Of a DNA stretch of 64,000 bases, positions 36,680 through 45,840 are shown one piece after another; positions within the stretch are counted from its first letter, which is position 1; every line of letters starts with the position of its first letter. The notes under the pieces were generated by a model, which saw nothing but the letters and a program-made list of their open reading frames with translations, was not told where the DNA came from and searched no databases. Origin of the DNA: JAJPKK01 sp963802745 (lineage in GTDB: Bacteria; Pseudomonadota; Alphaproteobacteria; Rhizobiales; Xanthobacteraceae); assembly GCA_963802745.1 (NCBI GenBank), contig CAWDKL010000005.1, positions 1 through 64,000 on the forward strand, given 5' to 3'. The position numbers were made by a program, and so were the translations under genes.

Positions 36680-38162
36680 CTACGACAGCGTCGGCAGCAG
36701 CTCCGCGAACATGTCCGGCCGGTAGCCGATCGCGGTGAACAAGTGGCCGCGCGACTCATCCACCATCGCCTTGAGGCGCGCCATGTCGAGCCCCACCACC
36801 TTGCCCTGCGACTTGCGCACGCGGCCGCCGATGATGACGGTGTCGATATTGCCGCGGTCGGCCGCCTGCACCACCACGCCGACCGCATTGTTGGCCGGAT
36901 AGAGGTTCACGTCGCCCGCCCGGATCATCAGCAGGTCGGCCTCCTTGCCGGGCGTGAGCGAGCCGATCTTGTCGTCGAGGCCGGCGCAGCGCGCGCCGCC
37001 CATGGTGGCGCAATAGAGCATGTCGCGCACCATCAGCGGCTTGGGCGGGTTGGCATCGCCCATGAACCGGCGATTTTGCGCCATCGCGCGCTGGAGGAAC
37101 ATCGCCACCCGCATCTCGGTGAACATGTCGGAGCCGTAGGAGGTTTCGTTGTCGATCGAAAAGCCCGGCTTGATGCCGTGATCCCAGGCGTGCTGCAGCG
37201 CACAGACGCCTTCGCCGAGCGCATATTGCGGCATCCGAACGCGGGCAAACATTGATGGTGGCGCCGGTATCGACGAAAATCTTCCAGGTCCGTTCGGGCA
37301 GCGCGCCGCAATGATTGAAAGTGTTGTCGGGACCGACCAGCTTGTCGGCGGCGAGCGCATCAAGGGCCGCCGCCGCTGCCAGGCCCTGGAACTCGGTGGT
37401 GATGCGCAGCCCGAGCCGGCGCGCGATCGCCCAATTCTCGCGGACCGGGCCGGAGAACATGCGCAGCGTCACCAGTTGGTCGGTGGATGAAAAATACTTC
37501 TTCTGCAGCCGCTCCAGATCGGCCGGCCATTGGCGGTCCCATTCGCCGGCGGTGGGCGGGCCGGAGGCATGGACAGCGCGCATGCCGCTGTCGATCAGCG
37601 CCTCGACGGCGGCGTCCGAATGGGCGGCGCTGCGGGAATTGTGCGAATTGTCGATCACGCAGGTGATGCCGGCTTCGATGCAGCCGATCGCGGTCAGGTA
37701 ATTGCCGGCGTAGTGATCCTGCGGCCGGTAGGCCTTGGCGAAGGAGAGGTGCGTCGCATTGGAATAGTCGGCAAGCGTCGGCGAGTTCGGGTTGATGAAG
37801 CGCAGCGGCGCTTCCCAGGAATGGCGGTGACAATCCACAAAGCCGGGCACCAAAATGGTGTCGCGCCCATCGATCACCTGGGCATCGGCGGCGGCGATAT
37901 CCGGTGCGACGGCGGCGATCTTCTTGCCTTCGATCAGCAGATCGCCTTTCGCCAGGTCGCCGACCCGCGGGTCCATGCTGATGATGGTGGCACCCTTGAT
38001 GAGAATGCGGTTGCGCGCATCGAGCGCCGGCTGCGCGGCGAACCGCGCCGCGTTTTGTGCGGTGGCCGAATCCGCCAGCACGCCGCCGGCCGCCGCACCC
38101 GCCGCCATCGCGACGCCGGTCTGCAAAGCGCCGCGCCGGGTGATGTGCTTGTCGTTGGTCAT
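36680..38162 (-). CDS. Tat-exported amidohydrolase (frameshifted)
   Basis: About 493 residues when joined. Twin-arginine signal (TRRGALQTGVAMAAGAAAG), then the TIM-barrel amidohydrolase fold: ILIKGATIISMDP, the metal motif VDCHRHSWEAPL (H-x-H), GITCVIDNSHNS, FNHCGALPE with a metal His and the C-terminal VIIGGRVRK. The frame breaks near 37232: removing one C restores N-V-C-P-R-S-D-P-Q-Y. Related to chlorohydrolase/cytosine-deaminase-like members; substrate unknown. The ATG at 38162 has GGAGG upstream. Confidence 0.82.
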
Positions 38163-38682
38163 GGCGTGTCCTCCTCATGCGATTTTGGTTGGGCGGCACG
38201 GTAGCGCGTTTCGGGGTCGTGCGTAACACCGGGCCGCGGGCATCGCTCGGTGCGACGTGGGCGTGAACGGTTGATCAGCAATGCGTCGCAAATGGCTGCT
38301 CTTACCGCGGCGCAACGACACGTCGGTCGGTCCGCGCCTCGCCCTCCACGGCGACACCCTGCGCAAGTCACCGAAAAAAACGGCCAAATGCCATAAGCTT
38401 GACACCGCGTGAACCCTCGCCGGAACGCTGTCTGCAATCAATCGGAACTACTGTCCGCTTTCGTCGGAATCCGCACAAATGGATTTTTAGCTGGCAAGCT
38501 AGGGCGAACACGATCATCGGTTCCGTGTTCACCAATTCAAAGCTGATTTTTTGACACATTCGAACGGTACCATCCTCGTCAGCGCAGTGAACGTCCACAG
38601 CGGAAATCACCGCGCGAAACTGACCGGTCGCCACCTCGGTTGCGGCCGTCTGCAAAAACCGTTTGAGGAGTGGAACCAAATC

Positions 38683-39474
38683 ATGATGTCATTGAAACCC
38701 TTGGCCATAACGATGACCGGCGCATTCACGATGCTTGCGGCAGGCTCCGCCACTGCGTGGGAAACCAGCTCGGCCGACGTCTTATCGGCGTCCTTCGTCG
38801 CCAGCGGGACGACGACGTTTACGCCCGCCGTCGCGCCCGCAGGTGGCTTTGCGCCGCCGGCCTATAACGTTGAGAATGCTTTACCGGGCTACACAAACAC
38901 CCTGAACATAGCCGGCACGTCGAGTCCGCCGATTGCTCTCTATTCCCAGCTCACGGCGATCTTTGACCATGCCTCCGCTGTCGGCGGCCTCCAAGGCGCA
39001 ACCTCCATCGCGGAAGCCGACACGGCAATCGGCGATGTTACCCTGTCATTAAACCTCAACCCACCGCCACCCGCGCCGACCACCTTGCCGCTGCAGATCA
39101 CCGCAAGCAGCGGGCCGCGCGCTCTGCAGGCGGTGCAGGGGAGCGTTAGTTTTGACGGCGCCCTGGCGACTATAACCGGGACCGCGAGTCTCGGGGAATT
39201 GAAAATAACCGGATCGCTGGTTGGCAACCAAACGCTGAGTTACAGCGGCACACCTCCCGCCGACTATGTTCTGTTTCAGAATGCGGAAGTCACGATTACG
39301 TTGAACGAACACGGGAGACTCGCGACACCTCTTTTTTGCACTGTTACGGGAGGTTGCCCGGTCCTTGTGGGGGGCATTCACGTCGCCGCCGTGCACGTCC
39401 AACTGACGAACGCCACCATCTTCGGCCGAACCGTATCGGGTGATATCTATCTCGGCGAAGCTCAGGTGAATTGA
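38683..39474 (+). CDS. Secreted hypothetical protein, beta-rich
   Basis: 263 residues. Signal peptide (AITMTGAFTMLAAGSATA|W). The mature part is Ser/Thr/Ala/Gly-rich with alternating polar/hydrophobic residues (SVSFDGALATITGTASLGELKITGS in two parts) and a few Asn/Thr-rich edges, typical of a beta-solenoid or beta-sandwich surface protein. Cys pair CTVTGGC. I do not recognise the family. GAGGAG precedes the ATG by 12 bases. Base composition is lower in GC than the neighbours. Confidence 0.7.
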   Translation: MMSLKPLAITMTGAFTMLAAGSATAWETSSADVLSASFVASGTTTFTPAVAPAGGFAPPAYNVENALPGYTNTLNIAGTSSPPIALYSQLTAIFDHASAVGGLQGATSIAEADTAIGDVTLSLNLNPPPPAPTTLPLQITASSGPRALQAVQGSVSFDGALATITGTASLGELKITGSLVGNQTLSYSGTPPADYVLFQNAEVTITLNEHGRLATPLFCTVTGGCPVLVGGIHVAAVHVQLTNATIFGRTVSGDIYLGEAQVN

Positions 39475-39750
39475 GGGTCGATCGCTGAGGGCTTTTTAAC
39501 CGCCCTTCGCGCCGTGATCTCTCAGAGCTTTTATTGCGGCATCGTGCATCCTCTCGACTTCCTGCGGTGCCGTCTTGGTGCGGTCTTTGAGAGCTGGCAC
39601 GGGATCGGGCGCAAGTTGCGCCGTTGCGGGGGCGGGCTTCCAGTCGGCGGACGTTCCGCCTTCGCAGCTTCAATATGAGGACGAATGGTCTGGCGGGGCC
39701 GCGGTGTTTAGCAGCTATTGATTACATTCGACCACAGCGGCACCCCGGTC

Positions 39751-41427
39751 TCAATTCCCCCCATCCAGCAGCCGCCGGGCGATGACTTGGGCCTGAATCT
39801 CGGCGGCGCCCTCGAAGATCGACAGGATGCGCGCGTCGCATAATATCCGCGAAATCTTGTATTCCAGCGCAAAACCGTTGCCGCCGTGGATCTGCACCGC
39901 ATTGTCGGCGGCGGCCCAAGCGACGCGGGCGGCGAGCAGCTTGGCCATGCCGGCTTCGAGGTCGCAGCGGCGGCCCTTGTCCTTTTCCCGCGCGGCGTAA
40001 TAGGTGATCTGGCGGGCAATCATGATTTCCGCGGCCATCATGGCGATCTTGTCGGCGACGCGGGGGAAGGCGATCAGCTTCTGGCCGAACTGCACGCGGT
40101 CGTGGGCGTAGGCGATCGCCTGCTCCATGGCGGCCTGGGCGACGCCGACGGCGCGCGCCGCGGTCTGGATGCGGGCCGACTCGAAGGTCTGCATCAGCTG
40201 CTTGAAGCCCTGGCCTTCGACGCCGCCGAGCAGGCTGTCGGCCTTCACGGCAAACCCGTCGAAGGCGATTTCGTATTCCTTCATGCCACGATAGCCGAGC
40301 ACTTCGATTTCGGTGCCGGACATGCCGGGTGCCGGAAACGGATCGGCGTCGCTGCCGCGCGGCTTTTCGGCAAGCAGCATGGAGAGGCCGCGGTAGCCGG
40401 GCTGGTTCGGGTCGGTGCGCACCAGCAGCGTCATCAGGTCGGCACGAACCGGATGGGTGATCCAGGTCTTGTTGCCGAAGACTTTGTACACGTCGCCGTC
40501 GCGCACCGCGCGGGTGCGCAAGGAGGCGAGGTCCGAGCCGGTGTTGGGCTCGGTGAACACCGCGGTCGGCAGCACCTCGCCGGAGGCGAGCTTCGGCAGC
40601 CATTGCGCCTTCTGTGCCTCGGTGCCGCTGCCGAGAATCAATTCCGCCGCGATTTCCGAGCGGGTGCCGATCGAGCCCACTCCGATATAGCCGCGCGAGA
40701 GCTCCTCGGAGACCACGCACATGGATTCCTTGCCGAGGCCCAGGCCGCCGTAAGTTTCGGGAATCGTGAGGCCGAACACGCCGAGCTCGGCCATTTTGCC
40801 GATCACTTCGAGCGGGATGTAGCTGTTGGTGCGGTGCCAGCCTTGGGCGTGCGGGACCACTTCGCTGTCGGCGAATTTGCGCATTTCCTCGCGCATCGAA
40901 TCGAGGATGTCGTCCAGCCCGCAATCCCCGACCGTGGCGCCGGCATGGCCGCTCATCAATGCGATCAGCCGGGCGCGATTTTCCGTGGTGTTGCCGGTTT
41001 CGATCAGTTCCTCGACCGGTGCCGTGAACCGCGCCGCCACCGCGCGGGCGGAAAGTCCGAGGTCGGCGGGCCGTACCAGTTCGCCTTGACTCATCAAGAT
41101 GCCGCCGGCCATTTGGGCTAAAAACTCGCCCGCTCCGATGCGCACCAGCAGCTCTTCGATCTCCCCCAGTCGGCCGTCCCGGCTCATGCGATCGGTGTAG
41201 CTTGCGAGCTGGCGGATCGCTTCCACGTAAGTGGCGAACCAGGCGAGCCCGTGGGTGGCGCGTTGCTCGCGGTCCACGGTGCCGGCATCGGGGCGGCCGT
41301 TGACGCAAACCCGCTCCCGGACCTTGACGGTGGCGTCGTTGAGCAGCGCGTCGGCGGCGCCACGCGCCGCTTCCATCAAACTCGTCAAATCGGTTCCGGA
41401 ATCCATGCGCGACGCGGCAAGGGACAT
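39751..41427 (-). CDS. mcd: (2S)-Methylsuccinyl-CoA dehydrogenase
   Basis: 558 residues, longer than a standard acyl-CoA dehydrogenase because of a roughly 150-residue N-terminal extension with HGLAWFATYVEAIRQL and LAQMAGGILMSQGE. That extension is the hallmark of Mcd. The dehydrogenase core shows GLTIPETYGGLGLGKE, VFTEPNTGSDLASLRTRA and the C-terminal IHGGNGFALEY and IFEGAAEIQAQV. Mcd oxidises methylsuccinyl-CoA to mesaconyl-CoA in the ethylmalonyl-CoA pathway of acetyl-CoA assimilation. GGGAGAGG precedes the ATG. Other pathway genes (ecm, ccr, mcl) are not in the window. Confidence 0.88.
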   Translation of the reverse strand: MSLAASRMDSGTDLTSLMEAARGAADALLNDATVKVRERVCVNGRPDAGTVDREQRATHGLAWFATYVEAIRQLASYTDRMSRDGRLGEIEELLVRIGAGEFLAQMAGGILMSQGELVRPADLGLSARAVAARFTAPVEELIETGNTTENRARLIALMSGHAGATVGDCGLDDILDSMREEMRKFADSEVVPHAQGWHRTNSYIPLEVIGKMAELGVFGLTIPETYGGLGLGKESMCVVSEELSRGYIGVGSIGTRSEIAAELILGSGTEAQKAQWLPKLASGEVLPTAVFTEPNTGSDLASLRTRAVRDGDVYKVFGNKTWITHPVRADLMTLLVRTDPNQPGYRGLSMLLAEKPRGSDADPFPAPGMSGTEIEVLGYRGMKEYEIAFDGFAVKADSLLGGVEGQGFKQLMQTFESARIQTAARAVGVAQAAMEQAIAYAHDRVQFGQKLIAFPRVADKIAMMAAEIMIARQITYYAAREKDKGRRCDLEAGMAKLLAARVAWAAADNAVQIHGGNGFALEYKISRILCDARILSIFEGAAEIQAQVIARRLLDGGN

Positions 41428-41585
41428 CGACCTCTCCCAAAAGTGTTGCGAACGGACGTCCGGCTCGCCCGTGCTGCGATGCACAATAATACGATTTCGC
41501 GCCATCGCGCCAGTCCCCACCCACGATGACGCCAACATATTCCGGCAACGTGCATCGAATAGGGTGCGGATGCCTGATTCTCCGC

Positions 41586-42453
41586 ATGGAGGACGCATTG
41601 CGGCTGCTTTTGCTTACATTCCGCATCACCTACGATGCATTCCAGGCGTTCCTGGAGGACGACGGCTGGGCGATCGCGAGCCATATCGCGCTCTCCATCC
41701 TGATGTCGCTGTTCCCGTTTCTGATCTTCGTCACCGCGCTTGCGGGATTCCTCGTACGGTTCGGAAGAACTTGCCGAACAGGTGGCGGACCTGTTGCTGG
41801 AGGCTTGGCCCCATGAGGTCGCCGGGCCGATTTCCCAAGAGGTCGTGAACGTCCTGACCGGCGCCCACGGCGGCGTGGTGACGTTCGGGGCCATCCTCGC
41901 CCTCTATTTCTCCGCGAGCGGGATCGAGAGCTTGCGCATCGGGCTCAACCGCGCCTACGACGAGACCGAAATCCGGCCGTGGTGGGTGTTGCGCCTGGAA
42001 TCCATCGGCTATGTGCTGGTCGGCGGGGTGGCGCTGAGCACGCTGGCCTTCGTGATCGTGCTGGCGCCGCTGATCTTCCGCGCGGTGGTCGTTTATGTGC
42101 CGGACCTGGCCGGCATCGAGCGCAAGGTCACGGTCATTCGGTTCGGATTTGCGACCGCGGTCCTGGTGCTATCCCTGTTCGTCGTGCACAAATGGCTGCC
42201 GTCCGGGCACCGGCGGCTTTCGGAGATCGCGCCGGGCATCGTGGTGACGCTGGTATTATGGCTGGTGTCCGGCTACGCCTTCGGGCGTTATTTATCGGAA
42301 TTTTCCGGCGCCTATGTGCGGACCTATGCGGGCTTGGCCTCGGCCATGGTGGCGCTGGTATTTCTCTATTGGAGCGCCGGAATTTTCGTTTATGGCGGCG
42401 AGTTGAACCAGGCGATCCGCAGGGCCAGGGAGGCGGCGCGAAGCCGGCGCTGA
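41586..42453 (+). CDS. YihY/BrkB-family membrane protein (frameshifted)
   Basis: About 288 residues. The N-terminal half (RITYDAFQAFLEDDGWAIASHIALSILMSLFPFL) is in one frame to 41754 and the rest in the next. Removing one G near 41754 joins GFL-YGSEELAEQVAD. YihY hallmarks are ALYFSASGIESLRIGLNRAYDE and the last spans (AMVALVFLYWSAGIFVYGGELNQAI). Six spans in the inner membrane. Function in the family is not settled. Confidence 0.82.
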
Positions 42454-42480
42454 CGATCCAACCGGGACGGCGCGGTCCTG

Positions 42481-42588
42481 GCGGATTTGGCCGGCCCACT
42501 CTTAATGAAGCGGCGGATCTGTTTTGCTTGGCGCGATGGCGAAATCTGACGTCGAGATCGTGGACTATCATCGAGGAGTGAGGCCATG
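42481..42588 (+). pseudogene. Remnant of a higB toxin gene
   Basis: The frame KRRICFAWRDGE, then after a one-base slip SDVEIVDYHRG, matches the last 30 residues of HigB/RelE toxins (typical NDQWRICFRWRDG ... DVEIVDYH). Its stop TGA overlaps the ATG of higA in ATGA, as in intact higBA operons. The first two-thirds of the gene are missing: the YihY stop is only 27 bases before the remnant. Confidence 0.65.
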
Positions 42589-42942
42589 AGCATCAAACGT
42601 GATGATATCGATACGCAAAAAGTGGATTTCACCGATGTGGCATCCGGACGTCGGCTGCCGCCGGTCCACCGCGGCAAAATTCTTGGCGAGGAATTCCCGA
42701 CGCCGTTGCGCATCAGCGTTTACGAACGCGCCAAGGCAATCAAGGTGCCCGGCACACGCGCCAATGATATCGTGATCGGCCGTCGGGCGGTCACGATCGA
42801 TACCGCGCTTCGGCTCGGAAGGTATTTTGTTGCATCGCCGGAATTCCGGATCGATCTGCAGACGCGCTACAATCCGGATGTCGCCGACCGTACGTCCGCC
42901 GGCGCATGGAACAGGAGATTTCGCCCCGCGCAGCCTGATTAA
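42586..42942 (+). CDS. higA: HigA-family antitoxin (orphan)
   Basis: 118 residues. PVHRGKILGEEFPTPLRISVYERAKAIKVPGTRANDIVIGRRAVTIDTALRLGRYF is the XRE-type HigA signature in which the second helix-turn-helix (TRANDIV) and the DTALRLG loop are conserved. It normally neutralises HigB and represses the operon. Only a fragment of higB precedes it, so the antitoxin is an orphan. GAGGAGTGAGG provides the ribosome-binding site. Confidence 0.85.
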   Translation: MSIKRDDIDTQKVDFTDVASGRRLPPVHRGKILGEEFPTPLRISVYERAKAIKVPGTRANDIVIGRRAVTIDTALRLGRYFVASPEFRIDLQTRYNPDVADRTSAGAWNRRFRPAQPD

Positions 42943-43147
42943 AATTGCTCAGGGTCTGATCCCGGCGGCTGGAAAAATACGGCGAGAAAATCGGCGTACC
43001 CCTTCGCCGAACCGCTCAACTGATGTAGCTTTGGTGCCGGAACTGCGAGCGGCCGGAATTCCCACGATCGCATAGGGTAGCAGTGCTGCCGCCGGTGGGC
43101 ATGCCGGTTAATCTGTTTCAATAAACGACCCCCAAGGGAGGAATCGC

Positions 43148-44185
43148 ATGAAGACCGCAAGCCGCGCCGCGCTGCTGCTGGGCGCCGGGATGTTCGCGCT
43201 CACGGCGCTGTCGGGAGCACCCGCATCAGCCCAGATCACCGATCCCAACGCCTATCCGAACCCGTATCAGTTGCAGGAGAATTTTGCGAAACTGCCGCCG
43301 GGGCGCACTTGGGGCTCGACCATCGGCATTGAGATCGACACCGACGGCAAGAGCCTTTGGACGTTCGACCGCTGCGCCGCGCAGAACTGCCGCGGCTCCA
43401 CGCTTGATCCGATCATGAAGTTCGATGCCGCCGGCAATCTTGTGAAAAAATTCGGCTCCGGCATGATCAACGACCCGCACGGCTTCCATGTGGACCGCGA
43501 CGGCAATGTCTGGGTGTCCGACACGGTGGCTGAGGGCGGCAAGGGCCAGACCGTCATGAAGTTCAGCCCGGACGGCAAGCTGTTGATGACGCTCGGCAAG
43601 CCCGGCGTCACCGGCGACGCCACCTCCACCGACGCCTTCGACCAGCCGACCGACATTTACGTCGCGCCGAACGGCGATATCTTCGTCTCGCAGGGCCACG
43701 GTGCCCGCCCGACCGACCGCGTCTTCAAGTTCTCCAAGGACGGAACCTACATCAAATCCTGGGGCAAGCGCGGCTCCGGCCCCGGCGAGTTCAACACCCC
43801 GCACCAACTCCAGATGGATTCTCAAGGCCGCCTGTTCGTCGCCGACCGCGTCAACAACCGCATCCAGATTTTCGATCAGGACGGCAATTTCCTCGCCGAG
43901 TGGAAGCAGTTCGGCCGCCCGAGCGGCCTCTACATCGACAAGAACGACGTCGTCTATTCGGCCGACCACCAGTCCGGCGACGACGGCGGCAAGGTCAACC
44001 CCGGCTTTAAGAAGGGCATCCGCATCGGCAGCGCCAAGGACGGCAAGGTGGTGGCCTTCATCCCGGAAATCGCCCCCGGCGCCAACATGCCGGAAGGCAT
44101 CGCGGCCGACGCCTCGGGGACCATTTATGGCGGCTGGACGGGGAAGATGAATGTGCGGCGCTGGGTGAAGGCGGTGACGCAATAG
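43148..44185 (+). CDS. Exported NHL-repeat beta-propeller protein
   Basis: 345 residues with signal peptide (ALLLGAGMFALTALSGAPASA|Q). NHL/propeller units include INDPHGFHVDRDGNVWVSDT, KFSPDGKLLMTLG, QPTDIYVAPNGDIFVSQG, FNTPHQLQMDSQGRLFVADRVNNRIQIFDQDG. They resemble the peptidylglycine lyase-like six-bladed propeller, but no catalytic site is identified. GGGAGG precedes the ATG. A 10-bp terminator hairpin follows. Confidence 0.82.
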   Translation: MKTASRAALLLGAGMFALTALSGAPASAQITDPNAYPNPYQLQENFAKLPPGRTWGSTIGIEIDTDGKSLWTFDRCAAQNCRGSTLDPIMKFDAAGNLVKKFGSGMINDPHGFHVDRDGNVWVSDTVAEGGKGQTVMKFSPDGKLLMTLGKPGVTGDATSTDAFDQPTDIYVAPNGDIFVSQGHGARPTDRVFKFSKDGTYIKSWGKRGSGPGEFNTPHQLQMDSQGRLFVADRVNNRIQIFDQDGNFLAEWKQFGRPSGLYIDKNDVVYSADHQSGDDGGKVNPGFKKGIRIGSAKDGKVVAFIPEIAPGANMPEGIAADASGTIYGGWTGKMNVRRWVKAVTQ

Positions 44186-44202
44186 GGAGGGTGGCCCGAC
44201 TT

Positions 44203-44226
44203 AGGGACCGCCGCTTGGCGGTCCCT
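44203..44226 (+). terminator. Rho-independent-type terminator after the NHL gene
   Basis: AGGGACCGCC (44203-44212) pairs exactly with GGCGGTCCCT (44217-44226) across a GCTT loop and is followed by TTCC. It is 18 bases after the NHL-gene stop. Confidence 0.65.
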
Positions 44227-44309
44227 TTCCATGTGGCCCAAGCCAGGCTGGGCGTGCCGTGGTTCCATGCTTGCCAGCAGGGCGGAAATTACCATCACTC
44301 GGACAGGCT

Positions 44310-44906
44310 ATGACCTCGCATTTTGCCCTCTTCTCGCGGCGCGACTTACTATCCGCGCTCACCGGCGCAACCGCGACCTCTGCGGCCTTCGCGCAAGGCG
44401 CCGCACCGCCGCTTTTGCGGACGAATGGCGCTCAATTCGTCGAGTTGTACCCGGGCAAGACAGCGCCGCTCATGCAGATCGAGCGGCTCGACGGAAAGAT
44501 GGTCGGCTTGAATTCCTTTCGCGGAAAAGTTGTTCTACTGAACTTCTGGGCTACGTGGTGTCCGCCGTGTCTAAAGGAACTGCCCCTGCTCGATCAACTT
44601 CAGCAAATCGTCGGTCCACAGCAGTTGGAGGTCGTCGCGGTATCGATCGACCAGTCGGGCCGGGCGGTTATCACCGGGTTTATGAAACGCTTGCGACTGG
44701 AACGCCTGCGACCCTACCTGGACCCAAAGGGTCAATTGGCGAGTCCGGCAGGACAGGACGTTTCGGCGCCCTTCACACTCTACGGGATGCCGATTTCATA
44801 TGTTATCGATCGTCAAAGTCGCATCGCCGGATACATCACCGGCGCGGCCGACTGGACGTCTCCGGACGGGCTTGCTTTGCTCAGATATTATATTTCACGC
44901 TCCTGA
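44310..44906 (+). CDS. Tat-type exported TlpA-like thioredoxin
   Basis: 198 residues. A signal with S-R-R-D-L-L (FSRRDLLSALTG), then the TlpA/ResA fold: VLLNFWATWCPPCLKELPLL with the redox CPPC, followed by VVAVSIDQSG and the cis-proline loop region GMPISYVIDRQ. It probably acts as a periplasmic thiol-disulfide protein. It stands first in a same-strand run: this gene, CMD protein, radical SAM, DUF547. Confidence 0.8.
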   Translation: MTSHFALFSRRDLLSALTGATATSAAFAQGAAPPLLRTNGAQFVELYPGKTAPLMQIERLDGKMVGLNSFRGKVVLLNFWATWCPPCLKELPLLDQLQQIVGPQQLEVVAVSIDQSGRAVITGFMKRLRLERLRPYLDPKGQLASPAGQDVSAPFTLYGMPISYVIDRQSRIAGYITGAADWTSPDGLALLRYYISRS

Positions 44907-45203
44907 CAGGGAAAATTCTTGTTGGAATTTTTACGCATGGGAGTGGGCGGTATCGTGAAGTGTCCGGTCATTTTGAATCATTTGGTCGTGACGGCCGGGC
45001 GCGGCCATTCCCGCCTTGATTGCCGCGGTTTCGGACGGCCCGCGAGCCGCCGCCGGAAGGACCTGGATGCCGCGACAAGCGGGGCCCGTGACGGCGAACA
45101 GAGCGGCTCGAACACGACGAAATCCGCTCAATAGCGACAGCAGCGGTTGCGTGTCGGATCTGCTGTAGAAGCGCCGTCGATTTATTCACAGGGAAATTCA
45201 TCC

Positions 45204-45767
45204 ATGACCTCGGTCGCCGCCAAGCCGCCAAATGATTATCCCTGGTTCGTCCGGCTGCTGTTTTGGAAGCAGCGGCGGATATTCGGGCGGCTGCTCGATC
45301 CGAGCCTTTTGTGGGCGCGCTCGCCGTGGGTTTTTTCGGCGTTTGCGCTGCTTTACGGCGCGCTCGAACGACGCTCCTCGCCATTGCCGGCGGCGCTGCG
45401 GTCGCTGGTGATGGTGCGGGTTTCCCAGCTCAACGATTGCGCCTTTTGTATCGATATCAATTCCGCCACGCTGGCGAAGCGCGGGGTATCCGAAGCCACA
45501 ATTTTAAGCCTCGCGGAATGGCGCCAAAGCGACCGCTTCGCGCCGGACGAGCGCCTCGCCCTCGCATATGCCGAAGCCACGACGCTCAATCGCGTGGACG
45601 ACGACCTGCGCCGGCGGCTGAAAGAGCGCTGGAACGATGATACGATCGTCGAACTCACCGCACTGATTGCGTTCCAAAATCTTTCGGCGAAATTCAATGC
45701 CGCGCTCGACGTGCCGGCGCAAGGATTCTGCCTCGTCCCTTTACCGAGACCGCCTGCCCAGCCATGA
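45204..45767 (+). CDS. Carboxymuconolactone decarboxylase/AhpD-like protein
   Basis: 187 residues. The CMD core is ALRSLVMVRVSQLNDCAFCIDINSATLAKRG. The Cys pair is CAFC, but the histidine usually three residues after the second Cys (C-x2-C-x3-H) is Asn here, so the standard peroxidase relay may be changed. ERLALAYAEATTLNR is the following helix. The start at 45204 follows a modest AGGGAAA. The radical SAM gene begins 73 bases downstream. Confidence 0.78.
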   Translation: MTSVAAKPPNDYPWFVRLLFWKQRRIFGRLLDPSLLWARSPWVFSAFALLYGALERRSSPLPAALRSLVMVRVSQLNDCAFCIDINSATLAKRGVSEATILSLAEWRQSDRFAPDERLALAYAEATTLNRVDDDLRRRLKERWNDDTIVELTALIAFQNLSAKFNAALDVPAQGFCLVPLPRPPAQP

Positions 45768-45840
45768 TCGCCGCGGTTGCCCATCGGGCCATCGCAGCGA
45801 ACCACCAAATCCTGCCGGATCGAACGACGTAGGGGACACC

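Noticed and set aside
34838..37255. 805-residue rightward reading frame
   Set aside because: Covers two good leftward genes (serine hydrolase, amidohydrolase) and has the low-complexity composition of an antisense shadow.
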